64,000 nucleotides of DNA, taken from the NCBI RefSeq assembly GCF_041410465.1, contig NZ_CP166961.1, positions 124,001 through 188,000 on the forward strand, given 5' to 3'. Below, one piece after another: positions 25,618-35,596 of this stretch. This stretch comes from Thalassotalea sp. 273M-4. GTDB taxonomy: Bacteria > Pseudomonadota > Gammaproteobacteria > Enterobacterales > Alteromonadaceae. A program made the translations under genes and the position numbers. The first letter of the stretch is position 1; each line of letters opens with the position of its first letter. The notes beneath the pieces are model-generated. The model had not been told where the DNA came from. It did no database searches and saw nothing but the letters and a program-made list of their open reading frames with translations.

Positions 25618-26541
25618 ATGAAAAATAAGACAAACGAGACAAAATTAGCAGGCCAATATACCTACGCAGACTTAGTCACTTTGGCAAGTAAAAGCGCTGT
25701 GGCCGTTGCTTTGGTGTTGTTATTGTCCAAGCTTTATGCCTGGTGGGTATCGGGATCTGGTGCCATGCTAGCTTCTACTACCGACTCGCTACTGGATGTA
25801 TTTGCCTCTTTATTAAGCTTTATTATGATAAGATTTTCATTAGCACCTGCCGATGAAAAGCATAAATTTGGACATGGTAAAGCCGAAAATTTAGCCGCCT
25901 TAATGCAGTCTTCGTTTGTCTTAGGCTCGGCTATTTTATTGTTATTTCATGGTGCTAATCGTATTTACGACCCGGTTGAAGTGACGCATACTAATGTCGC
26001 TATTGGCGTTAGCCTCTTGGCGATTGTGCTTACCTTGGCGCTGGTTCTTTTGCAGAAAAAGGTAATCGCTAAAACCGACTCGGTTGCCATAACCGCCGAC
26101 AGTTTGCATTATCAGTCCGACTTATTGCTCAATTTAGGGGTCATTATCGCCCTGCTGTTAAATCAATATCAGTGGCCCCAAGCTGATGGACTTTATACCG
26201 TCATTGTTGGGGTGTTCTTGTTTGTTGGGGCAATAAAAATAGTGATCAAAAGCCTGCAAGATTTAATGGATCGAGAGTTGAGTGAGCAAGACCGAAAAGT
26301 CATTGAGGATATAATTGCCAAACACCCACAAGTGCATGGTTTTCATCAATTACGCACCAGACAGGCTGGCCCAACCCGGTTTATTCAATTTCACCTTGAG
26401 TTAGATGATGACTTGTCATTATTTGAAGCCCATCAAATTTCAGATCAAGTAGAACAAATGTTGTTGGCAACATTTTCAGATACTGAAGTGTTTATTCATC
26501 AAGACCCAATATCATTAGTGACTGAACACCGCCAACGATGA
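25618..26541 (+). CDS. fieF: Cation diffusion facilitator, FieF/YiiP type
   Basis: A 307-aa inner-membrane metal/proton antiporter exporting Zn, Fe or Cd. Six membrane segments are followed by a cytoplasmic C-terminal dimerisation domain (about 215-300). The transport site has TDSLLD in segment 2 and ADSLHYQSD in segment 5, giving the D/D and H/D ligands of the YiiP family. HKFGHGKAENLAAL is the conserved loop, and FIQFHLELD with the final VFIHQDP builds the C-terminal metal sites. The ATG at 25618 has GGA about 8 nt upstream. Metal preference cannot be told by eye. Confidence 0.92.
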   Translation: MKNKTNETKLAGQYTYADLVTLASKSAVAVALVLLLSKLYAWWVSGSGAMLASTTDSLLDVFASLLSFIMIRFSLAPADEKHKFGHGKAENLAALMQSSFVLGSAILLLFHGANRIYDPVEVTHTNVAIGVSLLAIVLTLALVLLQKKVIAKTDSVAITADSLHYQSDLLLNLGVIIALLLNQYQWPQADGLYTVIVGVFLFVGAIKIVIKSLQDLMDRELSEQDRKVIEDIIAKHPQVHGFHQLRTRQAGPTRFIQFHLELDDDLSLFEAHQISDQVEQMLLATFSDTEVFIHQDPISLVTEHRQR

Positions 26542-26556
26542 CGGTGTGATGACGAC

Positions 26557-27606
26557 TTAAGACTTGGTTTTAAACCAATTTATGATCGCATTTAATGTGG
26601 TATTGCGGATTTTGTCTGTTTCAAATAACAACTCATGCAAACCGTTTTCAATGACCATAGGTTGCTTGTTATAACAACCGTCTTTGTTTAGCTTTGCCAG
26701 CTTTTGACAGAATTCGTTTTGTTTATCGTTTCTCACCACCGTATCATTTTGAGCTTGCAAAATAAGTACTGGAGTCGCTAACTTACCAAGTTGTTGAAAT
26801 ATTTTCGACTCGGTTTTAAACGCCTGTTGTAGCCAGCGGTAGGTCGTTCCACCGAGTTGCACCTTGGGATTGTCTTGGTACTCTTGTCGAAACAGTTGAT
26901 AACGCATACTCGACTGCATTAAGTCATTATCTTTAAATGGCTTAGCTTTATATGGACCATAGCCTTTAAGGTATGAGGACTGCTCGTTAAACCAACCATC
27001 GAAAAAGTTATATAGGTAAATATAGGGCTTGGCTAACCAGGGTGGAATACTCCCAGGTTTAATGGCGATCATTGGCGATGTTAAGGCGATGGCCTGAAAC
27101 TGTTGGCCAAATAATTGTTCGTGGCGCAAAGCAATTGCACTGCCCATAGAGTGGGCTAACAAAAACAGGTTGTTTTTGGCTTTTGGCTGCACAATGGTGG
27201 TTATAAACTGTTGTAAGTCTTTGGCGTAATCATCAAAATGTTGGACATAGCCTTTGTGAGGGTCATCGAGCATTCGATCAGATAGGCCCTGACCACGATG
27301 ATCAATAATGGCGACATTATAGCCCTGATTAATGAGGTCATAGGTGAGCTCTTTGTACTTAATATAACTTTCTACCCGTCCCGGTGACATCACTATCCAA
27401 GGGGCAGCCGGTTTTAAATCAAACAAGGCATAATGGATATGCAGCCCATCAAAGCTGTTAAAGTAACGAAACTCACCTTGTTTCCAAACGTTGGCAATTT
27501 CGCTTTGATAGCGTTCTAACAAGGTCTCCTCAAGAGAAAATTCATGTGCTTTGGTCATAAAACAGCTACAGCCTATCAGAATTAGAAAAATTAAAATTTG
27601 TCGCAT
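26557..27606 (-). CDS. Alpha/beta hydrolase, lysophospholipase (PldB)-like, probable lipoprotein
   Basis: A 349-aa serine hydrolase of the monoacylglycerol lipase / lysophospholipase L2 group. The nucleophile Ser is in LAHSMGSAIA; the likely acid is Asp in LQAQNDTVV and the His is in ENGLHELLFE near the C terminus. HRGQGLSDR is a typical oxyanion-side motif. The N terminus is hydrophobic with LIGC, which fits a lipobox, so the enzyme may be lipid-anchored in the envelope instead of cytoplasmic like E. coli PldB. Substrate is inferred. It is convergent with fieF across a short gap. Confidence 0.82.
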   Translation of the reverse strand: MRQILIFLILIGCSCFMTKAHEFSLEETLLERYQSEIANVWKQGEFRYFNSFDGLHIHYALFDLKPAAPWIVMSPGRVESYIKYKELTYDLINQGYNVAIIDHRGQGLSDRMLDDPHKGYVQHFDDYAKDLQQFITTIVQPKAKNNLFLLAHSMGSAIALRHEQLFGQQFQAIALTSPMIAIKPGSIPPWLAKPYIYLYNFFDGWFNEQSSYLKGYGPYKAKPFKDNDLMQSSMRYQLFRQEYQDNPKVQLGGTTYRWLQQAFKTESKIFQQLGKLATPVLILQAQNDTVVRNDKQNEFCQKLAKLNKDGCYNKQPMVIENGLHELLFETDKIRNTTLNAIINWFKTKS

Positions 27607-27739
27607 AATATCAACATGTTGTTATAGCAAAAGCGCACAAGTCAAAGTATGTACCATGACTAAGGGCTTTTGGCATTGGCTTGAATGTATTATAACCTTA
27701 GAACAAATTGAATGGATAGCCGATAAATAGGTGAAATAA

Positions 27740-29164
27740 CTAAGTTTTTGGCTCTAAAGGTAAGGTGATGATAATGTTTAAGCCAGGTGCATCTTCTTGC
27801 ATAGGGTTCACTAATTTAGCGCGAACCTGTCCACCATGACTTTCTATTGCGTGTTTGGCAATGGCAAGCCCAAGACCGGTTCCGCCACTGAGCCTATCCC
27901 TCGCTTGTTGGGTACGATAAAAAGGTTTAAAAATTTGGCTAAGCTGGCTCTTATCAACCCCTGGTCCCTGATCACTAATGCTTAATATCAGGTGCTTATG
28001 TTTAATCGCTAGTTTTACTGTGATCATCCCCTGCTTTGGGCTGTAACGTATAGCATTGGAAATAATGTTTTCAATCGCACTGCAAAGTAGTGTTTGATCA
28101 GCCATCATAAAAAGTCCATCAGCTTGTTGATCAGGCAATTGCAGATCAATATCGATTTCTTTACTTTGAGCACTAAAGCGAGCGTCGTTGATGATATCAA
28201 CCAATATGGCAATCACATCGATATGACTAAAATTTAGAGCTGTTAATTGATTCTCTAATTTGGACAGTTGTAATGCTTGCTCTATCATGACATTTAGGCG
28301 GTTGATTTCAATATCAAAACGGGTCAAGTATTTGTCGAGCTCAGGACTATTATGTTCGATTTTTTCGGCCAAACTTAAGGCTAATTGCAAACGAGTTAAC
28401 GGTGCGCGTAACTCATGAGAAATGTCGCCGAGTAAACGTTGCTGGGCATTCATTGATTGTTGAATATGTTCAGCCATATCGTTAAATGCTTGTCCAAGTT
28501 GACCCACTTCATCATGACGGGTTTTAAATTCAGGCACACGGATTGAAAAATCGCCTGCGCCAAAGGCCTGACTGGCTTGTGTCAATCGTTTAATGGGTCT
28601 TAGTAGCGCCAACGATAATGCCCAACACAAGGTACCTGTAACGAGTAAGGTGGTTACGATTTTTAACCACGCTGGAATTTGATTGAGTAGCGCGCCAAAA
28701 TCATGCCGGCTAATCGGTCTGCCAAGGTATAGACGATAGTCCATACCGTTATGAGATACTTGATAAGGCCCTAAAACATGATAATCCGGTAAGTGAATAC
28801 TTACCGGCTCTTCAAGCTTAAGTCCTTCAATGTACTTTACCCGTGATTTACGGGTATTTTGGCTATTGGTATACAAGGTATTATCTTGAATTGATTGTAG
28901 CCATATTTGTTTGGGGAATACCTTTTTATTTTTTAGCAGACTTTTAATGGGCTTAAAACGATGCCGATGTAAGGTCGTTTGCACCTTTGCGATAATAGGC
29001 GCAATTTTTTTCTGCTCAAAGGTTGAAATAGGCGCTATATGGTTAAATTCCATGTATTGAAACGACACCCATCTTGTGATCAAAATGGCTGCAATTGCAA
29101 TTAACCAAAAGCCTAAGAACATCTTAACGGTAATCGAGTTGATAATGTGTTTAATGTTTATCAT
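27740..29164 (-). CDS. cpxA: Sensor histidine kinase, CpxA-like
   Basis: A 474-aa inner-membrane kinase. The first membrane segment (about 13-31) and the second (about 168-189) flank a periplasmic sensor of about 135 residues. A HAMP domain (about 190-242) precedes the dimerisation helix with phospho-accepting His250 in LGDISHELRAPLTRL. The ATPase domain has the N box ENIISNAIRYS, the G1 box SDQGPGVD and the G2 box GGTGLGLAIAKH. Together with the adjacent regulator and a CpxP/Spy-like gene across the intergenic region, this points to the Cpx envelope stress pathway. Start and stop overlap with the regulator gene by 4 nt. Confidence 0.85.
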   Translation of the reverse strand: MINIKHIINSITVKMFLGFWLIAIAAILITRWVSFQYMEFNHIAPISTFEQKKIAPIIAKVQTTLHRHRFKPIKSLLKNKKVFPKQIWLQSIQDNTLYTNSQNTRKSRVKYIEGLKLEEPVSIHLPDYHVLGPYQVSHNGMDYRLYLGRPISRHDFGALLNQIPAWLKIVTTLLVTGTLCWALSLALLRPIKRLTQASQAFGAGDFSIRVPEFKTRHDEVGQLGQAFNDMAEHIQQSMNAQQRLLGDISHELRAPLTRLQLALSLAEKIEHNSPELDKYLTRFDIEINRLNVMIEQALQLSKLENQLTALNFSHIDVIAILVDIINDARFSAQSKEIDIDLQLPDQQADGLFMMADQTLLCSAIENIISNAIRYSPKQGMITVKLAIKHKHLILSISDQGPGVDKSQLSQIFKPFYRTQQARDRLSGGTGLGLAIAKHAIESHGGQVRAKLVNPMQEDAPGLNIIITLPLEPKT

Positions 29165-29856
29165 TGAGCATGCCCTGAGACAAATACATAGCCAACGCCA
29201 CGTATGGTTTTAATTTTTTCGTCACCTTCGTGTATATGCAATTTTTTGCGAATATTAGACATGTGCATATCAATGCTGCGATCGTACGCCATAAGGTTGC
29301 GATTTAAGATTTTTTTAGAGATGGTTTGCTTACTAACAATGCTATCACTGTGTTCCATTAGCAATTGTAAAATCTCAAACTCAGTGCCGGTTAAAGCAAT
29401 ACTTTTTTGCTGATGTAATACTTCTCTAGTAGCGGGATCTAACTGAATGTGATTAAGCTTTAACGTGTGTTGTTTCTGTTGCCGCTTAAGAATATCTATT
29501 CTTCTTAAAATCGCATGGATACGTGCTAATAATTCTTTGGGGTTGTATGGTTTGGCTAAATAATCGTCAGCACCAAGCTCAAGTCCTAGCACTCTATCAT
29601 AATCGTCACCTTTGGCGGTTAACATTAATATCGGGGTATGATGATGCCCTCCTAACGCGGTTAATAATTCAAATCCTGTCAGCCCGGGCATCATGACATC
29701 AAGTAAAATCAAATCATACTTTGCTTTACGAGCATGATTAAGGCCACTAACACCATCGTGACAAAGGCTCACCAAAAAGCCCTCAGAGCAGAGAAATTCA
29801 TTGAGTAACTCTGTCAATTCTTGGTCATCATCAATAACGAGGATGTGTGGTTTCAT
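29161..29856 (-). CDS. cpxR: OmpR-family response regulator, CpxR-like
   Basis: A 231-aa two-component regulator. The receiver domain has the acidic pair DDD at about 9-11, the phospho-acceptor Asp53 in LLDVMMPG, the conserved Thr/Ala in MLTAKG and Lys in YLAKPYNPKELLARI. The C-terminal winged helix contains LTGTEFEILQLL and the recognition region NRNLMAYDRSIDMHMSNIRKKL, ending with IRGVGYVF. It is encoded first in the pair and overlaps the kinase start. TTTAC repeats just upstream (29926-29962) read on the minus strand as GTAAA boxes, suggesting autoregulation. Confidence 0.88.
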   Translation of the reverse strand: MKPHILVIDDDQELTELLNEFLCSEGFLVSLCHDGVSGLNHARKAKYDLILLDVMMPGLTGFELLTALGGHHHTPILMLTAKGDDYDRVLGLELGADDYLAKPYNPKELLARIHAILRRIDILKRQQKQHTLKLNHIQLDPATREVLHQQKSIALTGTEFEILQLLMEHSDSIVSKQTISKKILNRNLMAYDRSIDMHMSNIRKKLHIHEGDEKIKTIRGVGYVFVSGHAQ

Positions 29857-29925
29857 AGTGTGTGAAACTCGTTTAAATCATTCAATAACTAGATAATAAA
29901 CAGGAAATAAATGTACGTCATTATC

Positions 29926-29962
29926 TTTACTTAATCTTTACGTTGAGCTTGCACATCTTTAC
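29926..29962 (-). promoter_or_regulatory. CpxR-box-like GTAAA repeats
   Basis: Read on the minus strand, GTAAA occurs three times: at 29958-29962, 29937-29941 and 29926-29930. The last two are separated by 6 bp, matching the CpxR box GTAAA-N(4-8)-GTAAA. Start-to-start distances of 11 and 21 bp put all three on one face of the helix. They lie between cpxR and the CpxP/Spy-like gene and could serve both. Confidence 0.55.
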
Positions 29963-30049
29963 AAAACAAAGGCTAAGATGGTGATTAAGCGCTTGAGGCG
30001 AAATTGCTCCAAGTAAAAATTAACTTAATTATATTAAAGGTGACTTGAT

Positions 30050-30535
30050 ATGACAGGTATAAGCAAACGAATTATTTTATTGTTTAGTATTGTGAGCTTA
30101 GGTTTATCGATGAATGCTATGGCCAAAGATCCTAAGCCCCATCGTGGTTATTCCCAAGATGGCGGTTTTCATGCCATCATCAAAAAAATGAACTTAAGTG
30201 ATGCGCAAAAAGTACAGATAAAAGAGATTAAAGTACAAACACAATCACAACTTATGGCACTCAAAAAAAGCATGCCGGTTAAGCGTGAACAATTTTCGGC
30301 TTTAATGATGAGTGAAAGTTTTGATAGTCAAGAATTTGTGCGTTTACAGCAACTCGCAAGTGAACAGAAAGATAAGATTGGTTTGTTGAAAGCACAATCA
30401 ATGAATCAAATATTTAATGTCTTAAATGACGAACAAAAACAACAACTAAAACAAACGATGGCCAAGCGCTCGCGCAAAATGCACAAGCATAGAGGTCAGC
30501 ATAAAGCGAGAAGCGAACGAAATGGTGACGAGTAA
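30050..30535 (+). CDS. Periplasmic CpxP/Spy-like (LTXXQ) protein
   Basis: A 161-aa periplasmic protein. A signal peptide (hydrophobic core ILLFSIVSLGLS, cleaved after AMA) leads to an all-helical, highly charged mature part. Two LTxxQ-type motifs in relaxed form are visible: LSDAQ at about 50-54 and LNDEQ at about 124-128. The C terminus is strongly basic (His/Lys/Arg-rich). Spy and CpxP are chaperone-like cradles induced by envelope stress; CpxP also restrains CpxA. Its divergence from cpxRA with GTAAA boxes between makes CpxP the better guess, but the E. coli-specific features cannot be checked by eye. Confidence 0.8.
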   Translation: MTGISKRIILLFSIVSLGLSMNAMAKDPKPHRGYSQDGGFHAIIKKMNLSDAQKVQIKEIKVQTQSQLMALKKSMPVKREQFSALMMSESFDSQEFVRLQQLASEQKDKIGLLKAQSMNQIFNVLNDEQKQQLKQTMAKRSRKMHKHRGQHKARSERNGDE

Positions 30536-30572
30536 AGCAATTTTTAGATGGTAAATCATTGCTTTAAAGGAG

Positions 30573-31142
30573 CTACACCAGCTTGGTTAATAACTGGTGT
30601 AGACTTTCGCCTAGGGCGAGTACTTGTTTATGCTTAAATTCATCAACCAATTTGCCTTGAACAAAAGCTGAGTATTCTTGGCCAATGGCAACTTGATCTG
30701 GGCATACTGTGACCCCAAGATGAGTGAGTAAGATACGTAAATTAGCCAATCCTTGGATACCACCAAGAGGGTTTGGCGTGGTTGACATAATCATCGCGAA
30801 CTTACCTTTAAAGGCGCTTAAGGGGACTTCATCGGCACTGTTGGCACGAGAAGCCCAATCTAATGCATTTTTTAATAACGCACTGTATGAACCATTATAT
30901 TCTGGTGAGGCGATCAACATACCATTGTGGTTTAGCAACAATTCTTTAAAGTCTTGAGCTTTTTCTGGCATCCCATATTCCAATTCGAAATCTTGGCAAA
31001 AAATAGGCATATCAAAGTCTGCTAAGTTAATCACCGTAACATCAGCGCCTTTGGCTTGCGCCCCGCGCGCCGCAATACTCACCATTTGTTGATTCAGCGA
31101 GCCTTTGCGGCTGCTACCTGAAAACGCAAGAATTTTAGTCAT
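30573..31142 (-). CDS. NADPH-dependent FMN reductase family protein
   Basis: A 189-aa flavodoxin-fold oxidoreductase. SGSSRKGSLNQQM near the N terminus binds the FMN phosphate, and SPEYNGSYSALLKNALDW is the family signature that covers the isoalloxazine ring. It would reduce FMN, quinones or azo or chromate compounds with NADPH; the real substrate is unknown. Length matches the ChrR/YieF group. It has no operon partner. A perfect 9-bp inverted repeat includes its last codons and stop. Confidence 0.88.
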   Translation of the reverse strand: MTKILAFSGSSRKGSLNQQMVSIAARGAQAKGADVTVINLADFDMPIFCQDFELEYGMPEKAQDFKELLLNHNGMLIASPEYNGSYSALLKNALDWASRANSADEVPLSAFKGKFAMIMSTTPNPLGGIQGLANLRILLTHLGVTVCPDQVAIGQEYSAFVQGKLVDEFKHKQVLALGESLHQLLTKLV

Positions 31143-31237
31143 ATTAGGTTGTCAAAAATCACACACTAGAACTTACCATAGGCGTAATTTTATAAATTTT
31201 CTAGATAAATTTTCTAAAACTCAAAAGTCTGACAGCT

Positions 31238-32365
31238 TTATAGTGCTAACACGGCTGCCACGTTTCTGGCGGTCGTTGTGATGTTTTCAACACCTTGGTT
31301 TAACGCCTCTGATAAACTCATCGGGGCAGGAATAATCGGAAACACGGCATCAATGCCGTGTTGATGAACCACGCTGTGCCCTTTGCCTAAACTGCCACAA
31401 AAAGCAATAACCGGACATTGATGTTGTTGCGCTATCTGAGCAACGCCTATGGGTGTTTTACCATACACGGTTTGCTGATCAATTCGACCTTCACCGGTGA
31501 TCACTAAATCCGCTTCTTTGATGGTTTGGGCAAGCTTTAAAGTTTGGCTGACAAGCTTTATCCCTGACATCAATTTGGCATCTAACAGCGCAATTAATCC
31601 AGCTCCCATACCTCCAGCGGCACCTGCGCCAGGGATATTTAAGATATCTTGTTGGCAATGTTGTTTGAGCTTATTACCATAATGCAATAACGCTTGATCA
31701 AGTAATTCCACATCTTTGCTGCTGGCGCCTTTTTGTGGTGCAAAAATATAACTTGCACCAAGGTGACCACAAAGGGGATTGTTGACATCGCAGGCGACAG
31801 AAATCTTTACCTGCTTTAGTTTTGGATTGATTGCTGTGGTGTCAATGCTCGCGAGGTTTTTAAGGGCCTCACCACCTGGAGGTAATATTTGGCCCTTGTT
31901 ATCGTATAGCTTGATCCCAAGAGCTTTTAGCATGCCTGCGCCACCATCATTGGTCGCACTTCCACCAAGACCAATAATGATGTGTTTAACCCCTTGTGCA
32001 AGGGCGTGGTTAATTAATTCCCCGCTACCAAAGCTGCAGGTGATTAATGGATTTCGTTGCTCATTAGGGACTAAATGTAAACCAGACGCTTCTGCTATTT
32101 CGATAACCGCGGTTTGTTTATCGCCTAATAAACCATAAAAGGCTGTCACTTTTTGGTGCAATGGGTCATGCACTTCAACAAATACTTTTTCGCCATCGGT
32201 TGCATCAATCATTGCTTGGACAGTGCCTTCGCCACCATCAGCCATCGGTACTTTATAAAACGAGGCATCACTAAACACCTGTTTAAACCCTCGCTCTATG
32301 GCTTCTGCAACTTGCATTGCGGTTAAGCTTTCTTTAAAAGAATCGGGCGCAATTACGATTTTCAT
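31238..32365 (-). CDS. Glycerate kinase (GlxK/GarK family)
   Basis: A 375-aa kinase that phosphorylates D-glycerate to 2-phosphoglycerate, feeding lower glycolysis. The opening MKIVIAPDSFKESLTA is the family signature; I chose this ATG (at 32365, with GGA 9 nt upstream) over a frame 16 codons longer. Further motifs are VPMADGGEGTV, GLGGSATNDGGAGML, CDVNNPLCG and ITGEGRIDQQT. No glyoxylate-pathway partners lie nearby, so it seems to be a stand-alone gene. Whether it corresponds to glxK or garK cannot be decided. Confidence 0.92.
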   Translation of the reverse strand: MKIVIAPDSFKESLTAMQVAEAIERGFKQVFSDASFYKVPMADGGEGTVQAMIDATDGEKVFVEVHDPLHQKVTAFYGLLGDKQTAVIEIAEASGLHLVPNEQRNPLITCSFGSGELINHALAQGVKHIIIGLGGSATNDGGAGMLKALGIKLYDNKGQILPPGGEALKNLASIDTTAINPKLKQVKISVACDVNNPLCGHLGASYIFAPQKGASSKDVELLDQALLHYGNKLKQHCQQDILNIPGAGAAGGMGAGLIALLDAKLMSGIKLVSQTLKLAQTIKEADLVITGEGRIDQQTVYGKTPIGVAQIAQQHQCPVIAFCGSLGKGHSVVHQHGIDAVFPIIPAPMSLSEALNQGVENITTTARNVAAVLAL

Positions 32366-32423
32366 GGCAACTATCCAAGTAAAAGGTTGTGGACGAACCA
32401 CTAATGTATACAAATTTTAGGCC

Positions 32424-32449
32424 AAAAAAAACGGCTCTGTGAGCCGTTT
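32424..32449 (-). terminator. Intrinsic terminator of tex
   Basis: On the minus strand AAACGGCTC, a 3-nt loop and GAGCCGTTT run directly into a tract of eight T residues. It lies about 25 nt after the tex stop. Confidence 0.88.
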
Positions 32450-32471
32450 GACCAATGTGAACTATGGTCTG

Positions 32472-34787
32472 CTATTTCTTTGCTTTGGCAAAAGCTTCAG
32501 CAAAGGCATTACCCATTAAGCTATTGGCCGGTTTTGATTTACCCTTGCTCTGGTTTTTTGAGCTCTTATTTGAAGAGTGCGGTTTGCTTGGCTGTTTACC
32601 TGCAGGTTTGGAACCCGATGAGGGTTTTTCATCAAGACGCATGGTTAAAGTAATGCGATTTCTATTTTGCTCAACGTCCAATACTTTCACCTTTACAATG
32701 TCACCCGCTTTAACAATGTCGTGTGGATTGCTGACAAACTTGTCTGTCAATGATGAGATATGAACCAATCCGTCTTGATGCACACCAATATCAACAAAGG
32801 CGCCAAAATTAGTGACGTTAGATACAACCCCCTCAAGGATCATATTTTGCTCTAAGTCGGCCACGCTATTGACCCCTTCTCGATAGGTTGCGGTTTTAAA
32901 TTCTGGGCGAGGATCACGACCAGGTTTTTCTAATTCGGCCAAAATATCTTTAATGGTTGGTAAACCAAATTGATCACGAATATAAGCGGATGGATCTAAG
33001 GTTTTAATCACATCGGCTTGGCCTATTAAGTCCGCCAGAGAAAGATGGTTTTGGGCAAGGATATCTTTAACAACAGGGTAACTTTCTGGGTGTACACCGG
33101 TATAGTCTAGTGGATTTTGACCGTCTCTGATTCGTAAAAAACCCGCTGCTTGTTCAAAAGCTTTCGCGCCCAAACGAGGAATATCCATTAACTGGCTACG
33201 CGCATTGAATGCGCCGTTTTGATCGCGATATTGCACGATATTTTGCGCCATCGTTTTTGTTAAACCAGAGACGCGTTGCAACAATGGCACCGAAGCACTG
33301 TTTAAGTCAACGCCGACCGCATTCACACAATCTTCAATCACCGCATCAAGCGCTAAGCTTAGTTTGCTTTGGCTAACATCGTGCTGATATTGACCAACCC
33401 CAATGGCTTTGGCTTCAATTTTTACTAATTCTGCCAATGGATCTTGTAAGCGACGGGCTATCGAAACCGCACCACGCAAAGACACATCCAACTCTGGGAA
33501 CTCTTTGGCGGCAAATTCGGATGCAGAATAAATACTCGCACCAGCTTCTGAAACAATGATCTTACGCGGTTTAGTATTCGATAAGGTCGCGAATGCTTCT
33601 CCCACCATTTTATCCGTTTCGCGAGAGCCGGTCCCATTGCCAATGGCAATTAATTCAACTTTATATTGGTTGATTAAATTGCTAAGGGTGCGCTTCGACT
33701 TTTCCCAATGATTTTGCGGTTCATGGGGGTAAATAGTGGTGGTGTATAAGAGCTTTGACGTTGCATCCACAATGGCAATTTTACAACCGGTTCGAATCCC
33801 AGGATCAATGCCCAGGGTGACTTTCGGTCCTGCCGGAGCCGCCATCAGTAAATCTTTAAGATTATTGGCAAAGACGTTAATAGCTTCTGTTTCGGCTTGC
33901 TCACGTAAACTGCCGAGTAATTCGGTTTCTAGGCTTAACGCCAACTTGACTCGCCATGTTAATTTAACGACGCGATTAAGCCATGTTGCCACAGGTTGCT
34001 GAGTTAAGCGCAAGCCAAAGTGATCGCGGATCATTTGCTCACAGCTTGATTCACTTTGTTTATCTTGGCTTGGATCAGGATTTAAACTGAGCTGTAAAAT
34101 GCCTTCATTACGACCACGAAACAGTGCTAAAGCACGATGCGAAGGCACCTGCTTGTAAGCTTCAGAGTAATCAAAATAATCTTTGAATTTGTTACCTTGA
34201 GCTGCTTTTGTGGCAATGACTTGGCTGGTTAAATGAGCATTTTGCTGCATATACTTGCGCAGTTTTTGCAATAGAGGTGCGTTTTGGGCAAAACGTTCCA
34301 TCAAAATAAAGGCAGCGCCATCGAGTGCCGCTTTCGTATCGGTGATACTGTCGTTTAAGTATTTACTTGCTTCTTGCTCAGGATCTAAATGCCAGTTGTC
34401 GTATAAACTGTTGGCTAGCGGTTCAAGTCCCGCTTCAATTGCTATTTGTCCTTTGGTGCGACGCTTAGGGCGATAGGGTAAATACAAATCCTCTAGTTCG
34501 GTTTTATTATCTATTTGCTCTATTTGGCTTTTTAACGCCGGGGTTAACGCATCTTGGGCGCTGATATTTTTTAATACCAACGCTTTGCGAGCATGCAATT
34601 CTCGTAAGTACTGTAATCGTTGTTCAAGATGACGTAGATGATTATCGTCCAGTCCTTGAGTTGCTTCTTTTCGATAACGAGCAATAAAAGGAACGGTTGC
34701 CCCTTCATCTAAAAGAGAGATAGCAGCATCAATTTGAACAGATTTTACGTTTAATTCTTGAGCGATCTGTTGTGAAATATTAAACAT
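32472..34787 (-). CDS. tex: RNA-binding transcription accessory protein Tex
   Basis: A 771-aa nucleic-acid-binding protein related to eukaryotic Spt6. Order of domains: N-terminal helical Tex region with [11 protein letters not shown] and [13 protein letters not shown], a YqgF/RuvC-like domain (about 320-450, [13 protein letters not shown] and [10 protein letters not shown]), helix-hairpin-helix motifs ([21 protein letters not shown]), and an S1 domain (about 640-710, [27 protein letters not shown]). A low-complexity Ser/Lys/Pro tail follows. I start at the ATG at 34787 with GGA 9 nt upstream; the longer frame adds 33 atypical residues. Tex is next to greB as in enterobacteria. Confidence 0.95.
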   Translation of the reverse strand: MFNISQQIAQELNVKSVQIDAAISLLDEGATVPFIARYRKEATQGLDDNHLRHLEQRLQYLRELHARKALVLKNISAQDALTPALKSQIEQIDNKTELEDLYLPYRPKRRTKGQIAIEAGLEPLANSLYDNWHLDPEQEASKYLNDSITDTKAALDGAAFILMERFAQNAPLLQKLRKYMQQNAHLTSQVIATKAAQGNKFKDYFDYSEAYKQVPSHRALALFRGRNEGILQLSLNPDPSQDKQSESSCEQMIRDHFGLRLTQQPVATWLNRVVKLTWRVKLALSLETELLGSLREQAETEAINVFANNLKDLLMAAPAGPKVTLGIDPGIRTGCKIAIVDATSKLLYTTTIYPHEPQNHWEKSKRTLSNLINQYKVELIAIGNGTGSRETDKMVGEAFATLSNTKPRKIIVSEAGASIYSASEFAAKEFPELDVSLRGAVSIARRLQDPLAELVKIEAKAIGVGQYQHDVSQSKLSLALDAVIEDCVNAVGVDLNSASVPLLQRVSGLTKTMAQNIVQYRDQNGAFNARSQLMDIPRLGAKAFEQAAGFLRIRDGQNPLDYTGVHPESYPVVKDILAQNHLSLADLIGQADVIKTLDPSAYIRDQFGLPTIKDILAELEKPGRDPRPEFKTATYREGVNSVADLEQNMILEGVVSNVTNFGAFVDIGVHQDGLVHISSLTDKFVSNPHDIVKAGDIVKVKVLDVEQNRNRITLTMRLDEKPSSGSKPAGKQPSKPHSSNKSSKNQSKGKSKPANSLMGNAFAEAFAKAKK

Positions 34788-34970
34788 GTATATTGGATCC
34801 TGAAAGAACTTCCGATGCCCTTCGTTTGCGTGCAACAACTCAGGCTGCACGATGAAATATATGGTATTCTGGCCATGTCCTAACAAACTGTAAGGTGTTG
34901 TTTGTTGTTACTATGTAAGCCTGAACTTTACGGGCTATTTTAACGCATACCGAGATGCATAAACAAAGGT

Positions 34971-35453
34971 TTATTGATTTTCTTGCTGATAACTGATGCT
35001 GTTTATGTACCAAACTTTTTCGCCTTCAGGGCTAAGTACAACGGCTTCATCATCAACTTGCTTTTTAAGTAAAGCTCTGGCCATCGGCGAGTCGATGGAG
35101 ATGTAATCTTTACGGCCAAAAATTTCATCGTAACCAACAATTCGAAAGCGCAAAACCTGGCCTGCTTCACTTTCTACTTCAACCCATGCACCAAAGAACA
35201 CTTTACCTTCTTGTACTGGTGAATAATCGACAATTCGTAAGTTTTCTAAAGACTTTGTTAAGTACCGAACTCTTCTGTCAATTTCTCTGAGCTTTTTTTT
35301 GTTGTATTGATAATCGGCATTTTCGGAACGATCACCAAGGCTGGCTGCCCAAGCAACTTTTTTCGTGATTTCAGGGCGTTCTACACGCCACAACTCATCA
35401 AGTTCTTGCTTTAATTTATTATATCCCTCACGGGTAATGATTTGTGTACGCAT
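34971..35453 (-). CDS. greB: Transcription elongation factor GreB
   Basis: A 160-aa factor that enters the RNA polymerase secondary channel and stimulates cleavage of backtracked RNA. The N-terminal coiled coil has the catalytic tip LGDRSENADYQYNKKKLREIDRR with the acidic pair, and the C-terminal FKBP-like domain includes IVGYDEIFGRKDYISIDSPMARALL. I choose the ATG at 35453, preceded by AGGAAAGAG, giving the usual GreB length; the longer frame adds eight residues. It diverges from ompR and is followed by tex, a conserved arrangement. Confidence 0.95.
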   Translation of the reverse strand: MRTQIITREGYNKLKQELDELWRVERPEITKKVAWAASLGDRSENADYQYNKKKLREIDRRVRYLTKSLENLRIVDYSPVQEGKVFFGAWVEVESEAGQVLRFRIVGYDEIFGRKDYISIDSPMARALLKKQVDDEAVVLSPEGEKVWYINSISYQQENQ

Positions 35454-35596
35454 ATCTTTCTCTTTCCTGTTATGCAAGCTAAGTATATTAGTCTATCGCT
35501 CGCAGAAACTGAATTCGAAATCAGACAAATAAACCATCAAAGCGTCCTTGCAACAACTTGTAACAAAGTGGTGCTAAAAAATTTACATATAAATTT

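Noticed and set aside
27656..27730. A 24-codon frame between the lysophospholipase and cpxA genes
   Set aside because: Very short, with no ribosome site and no overlap with neighbours to support it.
31779..32138. Open frame of 119 codons antisense to the glycerate kinase gene
   Set aside because: It lies entirely inside a well-supported gene, has a composition typical of antisense frames and no recognisable domain.
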